Source of the DNA: Nitrospirota bacterium
GTDB taxonomy: Bacteria; Nitrospirota; Thermodesulfovibrionia; Thermodesulfovibrionales; Dissulfurispiraceae
Assembly: GCA_016212685.1 (NCBI GenBank)
Contig: JACREW010000023.1
Span: 1-18,092, forward strand
DNA length: 18,092 nucleotides
Direction: 5' to 3'
Shown here piece by piece: positions 1-8,500 of this stretch. A program made the translations under genes and the position numbers. Position 1 is the stretch's first letter, and the number at the start of each line of letters is the position of its first letter. The notes under the pieces were generated by a model, which was given only the letters and a program-made list of their open reading frames with translations, did not search any database and had not been told where the DNA came from.

Positions 1-372
1 GATGTACTGCCCTCTATGAGGATCGCTCATGATGATATATTCGGGCCGGTTGTATGTGTGATTATAGCAAGAAATCTCGCAGACGCGATAACCATCGTGA
101 ACGGCACTAAATACGGACTTGTCGCGTCCATCTATACCGGGGATGTGAACAAATCGGCAGTTGCGGAAAGGGAACTGGATACCGGCATTGTCTATGTCAA
201 CGCGTCCACCATAGGCGCTGAGGTTCAGCTTCCGTTCGGCGGGACAAAAAAGAGCGGTTTTGGATATAAAGAGGCTGGAGGCAGGGGAGGCGCGCTCGAT
301 ATGTTCACCAAGTGGAAGGTAATCTACCGTGATTTCAGCGGGAAACTGCAAAAAGCGCAGATAGATAAATAG
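1..372 (+). CDS. aldehyde dehydrogenase, C-terminal fragment (5' end outside window)
   Basis: The frame is open from base 1 (reading D-V-L-P-S-M-R-I) and ends with TAG at 370-372, so the start lies upstream and the Met at 16 is internal. The visible 123 residues are the C-terminal third of an NAD(P)-dependent aldehyde dehydrogenase. The cofactor-domain motif appears as DDIFGPV, where most family members have E-x-FGPV, and the C-terminal signature appears as LPFGGTKKSG. The catalytic Cys and Glu are outside the window. Enzymes of this family oxidise an aldehyde to a carboxylate in the cytoplasm. The next gene on the same strand is a class III aminotransferase, so an amino-aldehyde or semialdehyde substrate from amino acid or polyamine catabolism is plausible, but this is inference. 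A 127-bp palindromic repeat separates the two genes. Confidence 0.9.
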   Translation, partial: DVLPSMRIAHDDIFGPVVCVIIARNLADAITIVNGTKYGLVASIYTGDVNKSAVAERELDTGIVYVNASTIGAEVQLPFGGTKKSGFGYKEAGGRGGALDMFTKWKVIYRDFSGKLQKAQIDK

Positions 373-388
373 TGAGATTAAACGCAGC

Positions 389-523
389 ATATGGCAGGGC
401 ATAACATTTTCGCTCATTCTCGTCGGGCATCCAAGCCCGCCTGCGAGGCTGAGCCAGCCCGCTTAGACATCCGTGTCACGCTTGGGCTGCCTAAGTCCGC
501 TCAAATGCCATGCCCTGCCATAT
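389..523 (+). repeat. 127-bp palindromic intergenic repeat, copy 1
   Basis: The core runs from GGCAGGGCA (393-401) to TGCCCTGCC (511-519), 127 bp. The end pairing extends to a perfect 14-bp inverted repeat (389-402 with 510-523). Inside are a CGGGC/GCCCG hairpin (424-428 with 435-439), a CTTAG/CTAAG stem (462-466 with 491-495) and a small GACA/TGTC hairpin between them. Copy 2 at 3154-3280 is the same length and differs at about 7 of 127 positions by eye. Copy 3 at about 10 kb is more diverged but keeps the stems. The element lies between two co-directional genes, and its right end abuts the GAGGG ribosome binding site (525-529) of the aminotransferase. Size, ends and location resemble ERIC/MITE-type elements; the sequence is not one I recognise. 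Confidence 0.85.
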
Positions 524-536
524 AGAGGGTTTAGAT

Positions 537-1808
537 ATGCATGACATTATAAAAAAAGCGCATGAACTTCTTACACCGGCACTTGTTATTCATAACGACA
601 TAACAGTCAAGAAGGCGCAAGGCATTTACTTGGAAGATATGAACGGCAAACGCTATATGGATTTCACGTCCGGTCTTGCTGTTGCGAACACAGGACATAA
701 CCATCCGGAAGTCGTAAAGGCTATAAAAAAACAGGCGGATGCGTTAATTCATTCAGGCTGCATGTTTTATTATGAGCCACTCATCACACTATCCGAAATG
801 CTCAAACGCATAACGCCGCCCGGCATCGATATGTTCTTCTTCGGCAATTCAGGCACAGAGGCGGTGGAAGGCGCTTTAAAGCTTGCAAGATTTTATACAG
901 GCAGGCAGGGCATCGTGGCCTTCACCGGGTGTTTTCATGGAAGGACATTAGGCTCCTTAAGCCTTACCTCATCCGGAACAAGATACAGGCGGAAATATCA
1001 TTCCCTTCTCCCATCGGTATATCATTCCCCCTACCCTTATTGCTACCGCTGCTTCTTCGGTCAGAAGCCGGAGACCTGCGGCATGGACTGCTATGAATAT
1101 CTGGAGGGGGTATTTAAACACCTCCTGCCTCCGGAAGAAACGGCATGTATAATCATCGAACCTGTGCTTGGGGAAGGCGGCTATGTTGTTCCTCCAATGA
1201 ATTTCTTAAAGAGACTGCGGGATCTCTGCGATAAATGGGAAATCCTTCTTATTTTGGACGAGGTGCAGTCGGGCATGGGAAGGACCGGGAAATGGTTCGC
1301 GTCTGAGCACTTCGGCGTTATTCCTGATATTATGACAATCGCAAAGGGCATAGCATCGGGCATGCCGTTGAGCGCCACCGCCTCGAAAAAAGAAATTATG
1401 TCGCGGTGGTCTCCTGGAGCCCACGGCACGACATTCGGAGGGAATCCTGTATCATGCGCCGCCGCTGTTGCGACTATCAAGACAATCGAAAACGGACTCC
1501 TGAAAAATGCGCTGACCGTCGGCAAACATGCAATGAACATGCTCCACGCCATGAAGGAGAAATATGACTGCATAGGAGATGTACGCGGACTTGGACTTAT
1601 GATAGGCATAGAGTTTATGAAAAAGGGAAGGCCTTATGCTGATGGCCTCAAAAAAATAATGGCGCATTGCCTCAAGAACGGCCTTATGCTGGTTGAGGCG
1701 GGCGTGGATAAAAATGTAATACGGCTTGCGCCGCCGTTGATAATCAAAAAAGGGGAGATGGAAAAAGGTTTGGAGATACTTGAGGAAGGAATAAAGAAGG
1801 CAGGATGA
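537..1808 (+). CDS. class III PLP-dependent aminotransferase (4-aminobutyrate/ornithine aminotransferase-like)
   Basis: This is a 423-residue fold-type I PLP enzyme of the class III (omega-amino acid) aminotransferase family. Visible motifs are the phosphate-binding FGNSGTEA (about residues 102-109), the LILDEVQSGMGRTG segment whose Asp241 would hold the pyridine nitrogen, and Lys270 in the MTIAKG motif as the PLP Schiff-base lysine. The length is normal for the family. I place the start at ATG 537, with GAGGG 7 bases upstream; the in-frame ATG at 510 lies inside the terminal inverted repeat of the preceding element. An insert with HSPYPYCYRCFFG and several Cys residues resembles archaeal and thermophile members, some of which are amino acid racemases, so racemase activity is a real alternative to transamination. 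Its stop overlaps the next start (ATGA, 1805-1808), indicating translational coupling. The preceding aldehyde dehydrogenase could oxidise its semialdehyde product. Confidence 0.9.
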   Translation: MHDIIKKAHELLTPALVIHNDITVKKAQGIYLEDMNGKRYMDFTSGLAVANTGHNHPEVVKAIKKQADALIHSGCMFYYEPLITLSEMLKRITPPGIDMFFFGNSGTEAVEGALKLARFYTGRQGIVAFTGCFHGRTLGSLSLTSSGTRYRRKYHSLLPSVYHSPYPYCYRCFFGQKPETCGMDCYEYLEGVFKHLLPPEETACIIIEPVLGEGGYVVPPMNFLKRLRDLCDKWEILLILDEVQSGMGRTGKWFASEHFGVIPDIMTIAKGIASGMPLSATASKKEIMSRWSPGAHGTTFGGNPVSCAAAVATIKTIENGLLKNALTVGKHAMNMLHAMKEKYDCIGDVRGLGLMIGIEFMKKGRPYADGLKKIMAHCLKNGLMLVEAGVDKNVIRLAPPLIIKKGEMEKGLEILEEGIKKAG

Positions 1809-3115
1809 AAAGTCAGAGGGTTATCATTATGGGCGCAGCAGGCAGGGACTTCCATAACTTCAATATGCTCTACCGGGATAATATTGAATACGAAGTAATA
1901 GCCTTCACTGTAGCGCAGATACCCTTTATCGAAAAAAGGATATACCCTCCTGAACTTGCGGGCCCTTATTATCCGGACGGGATATCGATCGATCCGGAAG
2001 AAGAACTCGATGCGCTTATTGCAAAGCATAACATCGATCAGGTAGTTTTTTCTTACAGCGACGTATCGCACGAATATGTGATGCACAAGGCGTCGCAGTG
2101 CCTTTCTCTCGGCGCTGACTTTATACTCCCCGGCCCTGAAAAGACCATGCTTAAGAGCAATGTTCCTGTGATCTCGGTCTGTGCCGTGAGGACAGGCTGC
2201 GGTAAATCCACAATCACAAGAAAGCTAACAGGCATCTTAAAAGGAAAAGGCATTAAGGTATCGGTCATAAGGCATCCCATGCCTTATTGCGATTTCGCCC
2301 CTGTTGTGAAATTTTCCACCATCGGCGATATCGATTCCGGGGCATGCACCATCGAAGAGAGGGAAGAATTCGAGCCCCTCGTAGAAAAAGGTATTACCGT
2401 CTATGCGGGTGTGGATTACGAAAAGGTTCTTGAAGAAGCGGAAAAAGAGTCTGAAATCATAATATGGGACGGCGGAAACAACGACTTTCCGTTCATAAAA
2501 CCCAATCTTGAGATTGTACTGATCGACGCATTAAGACCGGGTCATGAGCGGCTCTTTTATCCGGGAGAGGTAAATCTCAAACGGGCGGACATTTTCATCA
2601 TCACAAAAACAAATGAGGTAACTACCTCTGAATTGAAGGATCTGAGAGATGCCGTAAAAGAGGAAAACAAAAATGCGGAGATTCTTGAAGCGCCGTCAAT
2701 TTTAATATTAAGCGACAGCGCTGCGATTAAGGGCAAAAAAATTCTCGTTATAGAAGACGGGCCGACCATCACTCACGGCGGCATGCCTTACGGCGCGGGG
2801 ATTGCGGCATCAAAAAACATTGCCTCCGGGCTTATAGACCCAAGACCCTACGCAATCGGTTCGATAAAAGAGACCTATGAGCGATTTCCGCACATCGGGC
2901 CTGCGCTTCCGGCTATGGGATATTCGGACAGACAGATAAGAGAACTTGAAGAGACCATTTCGCGTATTCCATGCGATGCCGTAGTCATAGCGACTCCCGT
3001 GGATTTAAGAAGGATAATAAAAATCGACAGGCCGACCGTGCGGGTATCCTATGACTTCGATATAGATTTGAGCGGAGTGGTAGAACAATTTATAGAGAAT
3101 ATTAAAAAAGTTTGA
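1805..3115 (+). CDS. COG2403-type P-loop protein, cyclic 2,3-diphosphoglycerate synthetase-like
   Basis: This 436-residue protein matches the family annotated as predicted GTPase or cyclic 2,3-diphosphoglycerate synthetase-like. The N-terminus (VIIMGAAGRDFHNFN) looks like a Rossmann-type region. A P-loop follows at about residues 127-136 (AVRTGCGKST), with a likely Walker B-like region at IIIWDGGNNDF, a TKTNE segment that may act like the NKxD specificity motif, and a conserved-looking C-terminal EDGPTITHGGMPYGAG stretch. No transmembrane segment is evident. It overlaps the aminotransferase by 4 bases and is followed by a repeat and then carbamate kinase. The archaeal enzyme that gave the family its name makes an osmolyte from 2,3-diphosphoglycerate, but the neighbours here are amino acid and carbamoyl-phosphate metabolism, so the archaeal activity should not be assumed. 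Family membership is fairly sure; the reaction is not. Confidence 0.75.
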   Translation: MKSQRVIIMGAAGRDFHNFNMLYRDNIEYEVIAFTVAQIPFIEKRIYPPELAGPYYPDGISIDPEEELDALIAKHNIDQVVFSYSDVSHEYVMHKASQCLSLGADFILPGPEKTMLKSNVPVISVCAVRTGCGKSTITRKLTGILKGKGIKVSVIRHPMPYCDFAPVVKFSTIGDIDSGACTIEEREEFEPLVEKGITVYAGVDYEKVLEEAEKESEIIIWDGGNNDFPFIKPNLEIVLIDALRPGHERLFYPGEVNLKRADIFIITKTNEVTTSELKDLRDAVKEENKNAEILEAPSILILSDSAAIKGKKILVIEDGPTITHGGMPYGAGIAASKNIASGLIDPRPYAIGSIKETYERFPHIGPALPAMGYSDRQIRELEETISRIPCDAVVIATPVDLRRIIKIDRPTVRVSYDFDIDLSGVVEQFIENIKKV

Positions 3116-3151
3116 CATGTAGGGCTGACTTGAATAATTTGAGAATTTTTT

Positions 3152-3282
3152 TTGGCAGGGCACAGCATTTTCGCTCATTCTCGTCGGGCATCCGAGCCCG
3201 CCTGCGAGGCTGAGCCAGCCCGCTTAGACATCCATGTCACGCATGGGCTGCCTAAGTCCGCTCAAATACAATGCCCTGCCAA
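3152..3282 (+). repeat. 127-bp palindromic intergenic repeat, copy 2
   Basis: The core 3154-3280 is 127 bp, with ends GGCAGGGCA and TGCCCTGCC; including flanking TT/AA the inverted repeat is 11 bp perfect. It keeps the internal CGGGC/GCCCG hairpin (3185-3189 with 3196-3200), the CTTAG/CTAAG stem, and a CCATG/CATGG hairpin with loop TCACG. It has the same orientation as copy 1 and also lies in an intergenic gap of the same operon. Its right end runs directly into AAGGG (3281-3285), the ribosome binding site of carbamate kinase. A T-run (3146-3153) precedes the left end. Confidence 0.85.
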
Positions 3283-3293
3283 GGGATTAGCGC

Positions 3294-4235
3294 ATGACAT
3301 ATGAAAGTCCTATACTCATAGCCCTTGGCGGCAACGCCCTTATCCTTCCGGGTGAGAAGGGTTACATAGAGGAGCAGTTTATCCACACAGCCGCCTGCAT
3401 GACGCCCATTGCAGAATTAATATCGCATGGACTGAAGGTGATAATCACGCACGGAAACGGCCCCATCGTTGGAAACATTCTTCTCAGAAATGAATGCGCA
3501 AAGAACTATATACCACCGATGCCGCTTTACATCTGCGTTGCCGACAGTCAGGGAGGCATAGGCGCAATGATGGCAGAGGGCCTGTACAACGAACTAAAAA
3601 GATTAGGAATAAACAAAACAGTATCCACAGTAATAACCCATATTCTTGTTGATAATAACGACCCTGCCTTTCAGAATCCGACAAAGCCTATAGGGCCCTA
3701 TTATTCAGACAGCGATGCAGAGTTTTATATGGAACAGGGCTGGAGCATGAAAAAGATACCTGAGCGTGGATGGAGAAGGCTTGTCCCCTCTCCAAAACCT
3801 AAAAAAATATTGGAACTCGATGCCGTAAAAATACTTATTGAAAAAAACATAATCCCCATAGCATCCGGAGGAGGAGGGATCCCGGTAGTAGAGGGAAACG
3901 GCGCTATGAGAGGAGTCGATGCGGTCATAGACAAAGACCTGTCCGCAAGCCTTCTTGCCCGCGAACTCTCCTTAAAGAGATTCATCATCCTCACCGATGT
4001 GGACGGAGTCTATCTTAATTGGGAAAGCGCGGACAGGAAAAAACTCGAAGGCCTCACAGTAAAAGACGCTGAAAAATATCTCGCTGAAGGTCATTTCCCG
4101 GATGGAAGCATGGGGCCGAAAATAGAGGCGGCAATAGAATTCCTCAAATCAGGCGGGCACGAGGTGATAATCTCAAGACCAGAAGACCTCATAGCTGCGA
4201 TGGATGGGAAAGCAGGGACAAGGATAAGAAGTTAA
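3294..4235 (+). CDS. arcC: carbamate kinase
   Basis: This 313-residue amino acid kinase family protein interconverts ATP plus carbamate with ADP plus carbamoyl phosphate. In catabolic settings it makes ATP from carbamoyl phosphate. Visible signatures are ALGGNAL near the N-terminus, ITHGNGP (about 51-57), KPIGPYY with Lys131, the GGGGIPVV motif (about 192-199), and VIDKD with Lys214, the expected phosphate-contacting lysines. Length is typical. The start ATG 3294 has AAGGG 8 bases upstream, immediately after the repeat. The stop TAA (4233-4235) overlaps by 3 bases the stop of the convergent antitoxin gene. No carbamoyltransferase is present in the window, so the source of carbamoyl phosphate must be encoded elsewhere or upstream. 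Confidence 0.95.
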   Translation: MTYESPILIALGGNALILPGEKGYIEEQFIHTAACMTPIAELISHGLKVIITHGNGPIVGNILLRNECAKNYIPPMPLYICVADSQGGIGAMMAEGLYNELKRLGINKTVSTVITHILVDNNDPAFQNPTKPIGPYYSDSDAEFYMEQGWSMKKIPERGWRRLVPSPKPKKILELDAVKILIEKNIIPIASGGGGIPVVEGNGAMRGVDAVIDKDLSASLLARELSLKRFIILTDVDGVYLNWESADRKKLEGLTVKDAEKYLAEGHFPDGSMGPKIEAAIEFLKSGGHEVIISRPEDLIAAMDGKAGTRIRS

Positions 4236-4522
4236 ACATGCTTCTTTTTAGCAAAAGAAACTTCACCTTCGTTGAATTTGTGAATGAGCATAGAAATCAG
4301 AGATTGATAAGGCAATCCCTCCTGTAATGCCTTCACTTGAATCTTTTTTAAATCTCTTTCAGCCATCCGAATATTGATTCGCTTCTGCTTGCTCAGGCTA
4401 TGTTTAGCATATTTCTGATATTCTTTCTTTATTGATCGGTTAAAGTCGGAAACCCATTCACCCTTCTCTAATGCCCTCATAAGCTCTTTTTCTTCGTCAT
4501 CGAGATATCTTATTTTACTCAT
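4232..4522 (-). CDS. BrnA/CopG-like antitoxin
   Basis: This is a 96-residue basic protein. The segment KRINIRMAERDLKKIQVKAL followed by EGLPYQSLISMLIHKF looks like a ribbon-helix-helix DNA-binding domain: a beta strand, then helix, turn (LPYQ), helix. The N-terminal half (about residues 1-45, YLDDEEKELMRALEKGEW) is likely the toxin-binding, partly disordered region. Its start overlaps the end of the upstream toxin gene by 8 bases, and the order is toxin then antitoxin, as in BrnT-BrnA modules. Expected roles are toxin neutralisation and autorepression of the operon promoter. Its stop overlaps that of arcC on the opposite strand. Confidence 0.8.
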   Translation of the reverse strand: MSKIRYLDDEEKELMRALEKGEWVSDFNRSIKKEYQKYAKHSLSKQKRINIRMAERDLKKIQVKALQEGLPYQSLISMLIHKFNEGEVSFAKKKHV

Positions 4523-4799
4523 TGCTGGCTCCTCCCAGATACTTTTTAATCGCTTTTCTATCAGGCATGATAGTTTTCAAGAATATTTTTTCATCATCTT
4601 CTACGAACGGCACGGCATATACATACTCGTTAATCAGAACATAAAATACCATTTGATTCGGATATTTTGCGCTGTTAGGATGCTTTAATCGATCCAATAA
4701 ATCACCGTTCTCTATTGCCAGCACTACTTCCTCAAATGATACCCCGCGCAGCTTCTTCAAAAGTTCGTTCTTTTGATCATTCCAATCAAAATATTTCAT
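4515..4799 (-). CDS. BrnT-like RelE-fold toxin
   Basis: This 94-residue protein opens with KYFDWNDQKNELLKKLRGVSFEEV, the pattern of BrnT-type toxins (F-x-W-x-x-x-K-N ... GVSFE). Its C-terminal half (VFYVLINEYVYAVPFVEDD, then KIFLKTIMPDRKAIKKYL) reads as the strands and final helix of a RelE-like ribonuclease fold. BrnT toxins are mRNA-cleaving ribonucleases held in check by the downstream antitoxin. The start has only a weak AAGG upstream. A near-consensus promoter at 4826-4854 drives the pair. The assignment to BrnT rather than a neighbouring RelE-like cytosolic family rests on sequence pattern and gene order. Confidence 0.75.
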   Translation of the reverse strand: MKYFDWNDQKNELLKKLRGVSFEEVVLAIENGDLLDRLKHPNSAKYPNQMVFYVLINEYVYAVPFVEDDEKIFLKTIMPDRKAIKKYLGGASNE

Positions 4800-4825
4800 A
4801 ATGTATGCCTTTTGTATTCTCTTAT

Positions 4826-4854
4826 ATAATAGAGATGTTTTTTATTTCTGTCAA
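4826..4854 (-). promoter_or_regulatory. sigma70-type promoter of the BrnT/BrnA-like operon
   Basis: Read on the - strand, TTGACA (4854-4849) is a perfect -35 box. It is followed by a 17-bp spacer and TATTAT (4831-4826) as -10. The toxin ATG at 4799 lies about 20 bases after the predicted transcription start. The promoter sits between the nth stop and the toxin gene. Confidence 0.8.
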
Positions 4855-4875
4855 TTTATGCATAATGCTCAGAAA

Positions 4876-5508
4876 TTATATATTCCTCGACGGGCATATG
4901 TCGTAAAGCACGCATTCCTTGTGCATCGGTTTTTTTGCTTGACACACCTTCCTGCCGTGAAATATCAAAAGATGCGAAATGTTGCTCCATTCCTTTTGCG
5001 GAGTTACAGCCATGAGTTCTCTCTCAATTTTTACCGGGTCTTCATTTTTTGTAAGCCCGAGCCTCTGCGAAAGCCTTCTCACATGGGTATCGACGGCAAT
5101 TCCTTCATTGATGCCGTAAACATTGGAAAGTATGATATTCGCCGTTTTTCTGGCAACCCCGGGCAATGTTGTGAGCTCATCCATCGTATTTGGAACTTTT
5201 GAATTGAATTTCTCTATTATCATCTCTGCCGATGCCTGAATATTTTTCGCCTTATTCCTGTAAAAATTAATCGAGCTTACATCCTTCTGGAGCATATCGG
5301 GATCGGCATTCGAATAGTCTTTAATGGATTTGTATTTTTTAAAAAGTTTTTCCGTAACTTTATTTACATGCACGTCTGTTGCCTGCGCGGAAAGGATGGT
5401 CGCAACGAGGAGTTCAAAAGGACTGCCGAAATTCAAGGCAGTCTTAGGTTCCGGATATTCCTTTTTCAGCCGCTTTAATATTTCCGATACCTGTTCTTTC
5501 AAATTCAT
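4876..5508 (-). CDS. nth: endonuclease III (base-excision DNA glycosylase/AP lyase)
   Basis: This 210-residue protein removes oxidised pyrimidines and nicks AP sites in base excision repair. The helix-hairpin-helix LPGVARKTAN (about 115-124) carries the catalytic Lys121, and VDTHVRR carries the catalytic Asp140. The N-terminal LSAQATD motif (40-45) is also typical. The C-terminal iron-sulfur loop reads Cys189-x6-His196-x2-Cys199-x5-Cys205. In typical Nth all four ligands are Cys (C-x6-C-x2-C-x5-C), so here the second ligand is His (codon CAC). The start ATG 5508 has AGGAGGT 5 bases upstream. The gene begins 14 bases downstream of the gltB stop on the same strand and probably shares its transcript. 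Confidence 0.95.
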   Translation of the reverse strand: MNLKEQVSEILKRLKKEYPEPKTALNFGSPFELLVATILSAQATDVHVNKVTEKLFKKYKSIKDYSNADPDMLQKDVSSINFYRNKAKNIQASAEMIIEKFNSKVPNTMDELTTLPGVARKTANIILSNVYGINEGIAVDTHVRRLSQRLGLTKNEDPVKIERELMAVTPQKEWSNISHLLIFHGRKVCQAKKPMHKECVLYDICPSRNI

Positions 5509-5522
5509 AACGACCTCCTGAT

Positions 5523-8500
5523 CTATCGAGATTTTCCACTCTCATTCACCGGAATAATCTTTTTGAAATATTCGATCCATTTCCCAAAATCATTTACTGT
5601 TTCGCCTGCCCTCGGACTATCGGTATATCTATAATGCCTTCCTATCAATTCTTTCAACCTCTCCATTTCCTTATCATCTTCAATAGTTGTTATCATCGCG
5701 TAAGAGCGGTTGATCCTGCCTTCGAGTTTATCGTCCCCGTCGAGGATATAGATGACTCCCCCTGTCATGCCCGCGCCCATATTATATCCCGCATCTCCGA
5801 GGACTACAACTTTACCCTTTGTCATGTATTCGCAGAGGTGATGCCCCGCTCCCTCGACCACGGCGATCGCGCCGCTGTTCCTCACCGCGAATCTCTCCCC
5901 TGCAGTTCCAGCCGCGTAAAATTCTCCTCCGGTCGCGCCATAAAGCGCTGTGTTCCCTGCGATCACATTCTTATGCGTATCTTTAATATCCGCCGGTCTT
6001 ATAACAATCCTTCCCCCGAACATTCCCTTACCCGCGTAATCATTCGCATCTCCTATCAATGTAAGCGCAACCCCTTTGTGATTGAATGCCCCGAAACTCT
6101 GGCCTGCCGTGCCTATGAATGAAAGCCTGATAGTATCCGGAGGTAGTCCCTCATCCCCGTATTTCTTCGCTATATAATAATTCAGCCTTACCGGAATGCT
6201 CCGGTGTATGTTTCTTATCGCATATTCCTTCTCAACAGGCTCCGCCTTTTCAACATACGGCATCAAATCCTTGACTATATCCTCATTCATGGACGGAGCA
6301 CGGTTATCATTGCATTTCCACACGCACTTTACCGGCTGTTCTTCCGGATATTTTTTCAGAAGTCTGTGCAGCTTTATCCTCTTTGCTCCTTCATGACCTT
6401 CGGGAGCAATTGCTTCCAACAAATCCGCCCTTCCTATAATCTCATCTATGCTCTTAACGCCCATTTCAGCGAGCATCTCTCTCGTTTCGCGGGCAACCGC
6501 CCTGAAATACGCCATAACGCCTTCGACAGTGCCTGTAAATTTCTTTCTGAGCCTTTCGTCCTGAGTTGCGACTCCTTTCGGACAGGTATTAAGGTGGCAC
6601 TGCCTTGCGAGCACACAACCCGCAGAGACCATTGTAGCGGTCCCGAAGCCGAATTCCTCAGCGCCGAGCAATGCCGCAATAATAATATCCCTTCCGGTCT
6701 TTATGCCCCCGTCAACCCGCACCTTTATCCGCCCTCTCAGGTTGTTTTCCATTAATACCCTCTGAGTCTCGGAAAGCCCTATTTCCCAGTAATTGCCGGC
6801 ATTTTTGATGGAGCTTATGGGCGAGGCGCCCGTACCTCCGTCGCAGCCGCTTATCTGAACTATGTCCGCGTATGCCTTTACGACTCCGGCCGCAACCGTG
6901 CCCACGCCCGTTTCCGACACGAGCTTTGCGCATACCTTCGCCTGAGGGTTTGCCTCTTTGAGGTCGTTTATCAATTGAGAGAGGTCTTCTATCGAATAAA
7001 TATCGTGATGGGGCGGAGGCGATATCAGAAGCATATTCGGCCTGCAATGCCGGAGCATCGCTATATATTCCGTAACCTTGCTTGCAGGAAGATGTCCTCC
7101 CTCTCCGGGTTTCGCTCCCTGCGCTATCTTTATCTCAATCTCCCTTGCGGACGCAAGATACGCCGGTGTAACTCCGAATCTTCCGGACGCTATTTGCTTT
7201 ATGGCGCTGCTCTTTATGCCTCCGTATCTCTTTGAATCCTCTCCGCCCTCGCCGCTGTTGCTCCTCATTCCGAGCCTGTTGCATGCCTCCGCGATGGTCT
7301 CGTGCGCTTCGGGAGACAGCGCGCCTATGGACATGGCGCCGGAAAAAAATCTCGCGAGTATGGCATCTTCGGATTCCACTTCATTTACCGGAATGGAACC
7401 GCCTTTTTTATAATCGAGGAGATGCCGTATGGATACCGGATGTTCGTTTGCCGCTCCGGAAAAATTTTTATAGTCATTGTAATTCATGCTTTTGATAAAT
7501 TTATTCAATGCTATCACCGATGACGTAGACCACGCGTGCCATTGTCCTTCTTTCCTGTGGCGCAGTTCTCCCCCGAAATCGAGGACAGGCTCTGGAACTT
7601 CAAATCCGGCATTGTGTCTTTTTAAAATCGAATCTTCTATTTCCGTGATTCCGTCCGCCTCTATAACTACGGGGGTTCCGGTGAAATATTCGTCTATAAA
7701 ATCCTTATTCAGGCATACGGAATCGAATAACTGCGCTCCGTAGTATGAATTAAGCGTAGAAATGCCCATCCTCGCCATAACTTTAAGAAGCCCGTCCTCC
7801 AATACCTTTTTATAATTTACGGCAGCATCTTCATAGGACATCTCCAGTTCGCCCTTATCGCACATATCTTTTAAAGTCTGAAGCGCCAAATAAGGATAAA
7901 CTGCGGACGCGCCGTAGCCGATAAGACACGCAACATGATGAACGTCGCGCGCCTCTCCTGTCTCTATGATAAGGCTTGCCCTATTCGCAAGGTTTTCTCT
8001 TTGCAATTCTTTAAAGCATGCAGAGACCGCGAGCAAGGAGGGTATAGGCGCTCTGTCCTTTGAAATAGTCCTGTCCGAAAGTATTATTATCTCAGATCCT
8101 TCTTTTGCCGCTTCCGCTGCCTTTTTCTGCAGCCTTTTAACTGCGATTGACAGCAAGGGAGGTTCTTCGCCCGGAACGCATGCCGTCATAAGGCCGTCAG
8201 GCAGGATATTGTCGGGATGTATCTTCGAGTAAGTCGCATCTATCTTTTTCACCTTAAATATCTTCTGCCCTTCGACCTCCCGGATATGATCTTCAAAGAG
8301 AATTGGAGACTCGATATGCAGCCGCTTTGCGTGTTCGGGAGTTTCATGCAGGAAATCCCTTTTATACCCGATGTTCATCCTTAGGGACACTGCCGTCCTC
8401 TCCCTTATGTGATCTATGGGAGGGTTTGTCACCTGAGAAAACCTCTGTTTGAAATATCTGAAAAGCAACTGCGGCTTTTCCGAAAGCGGAGGTAGAGGCG

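Noticed and set aside
510..536. Upstream ATG giving nine extra residues on the aminotransferase
   Set aside because: It lies inside the terminal inverted repeat of the intergenic element and has no ribosome binding site; ATG 537 has GAGGG at good spacing and gives a family-like N-terminus.
4801..5202. Forward frame of 133 codons opposite nth
   Set aside because: It overlaps the toxin promoter and the coding strand of nth, and has no recognisable motifs.
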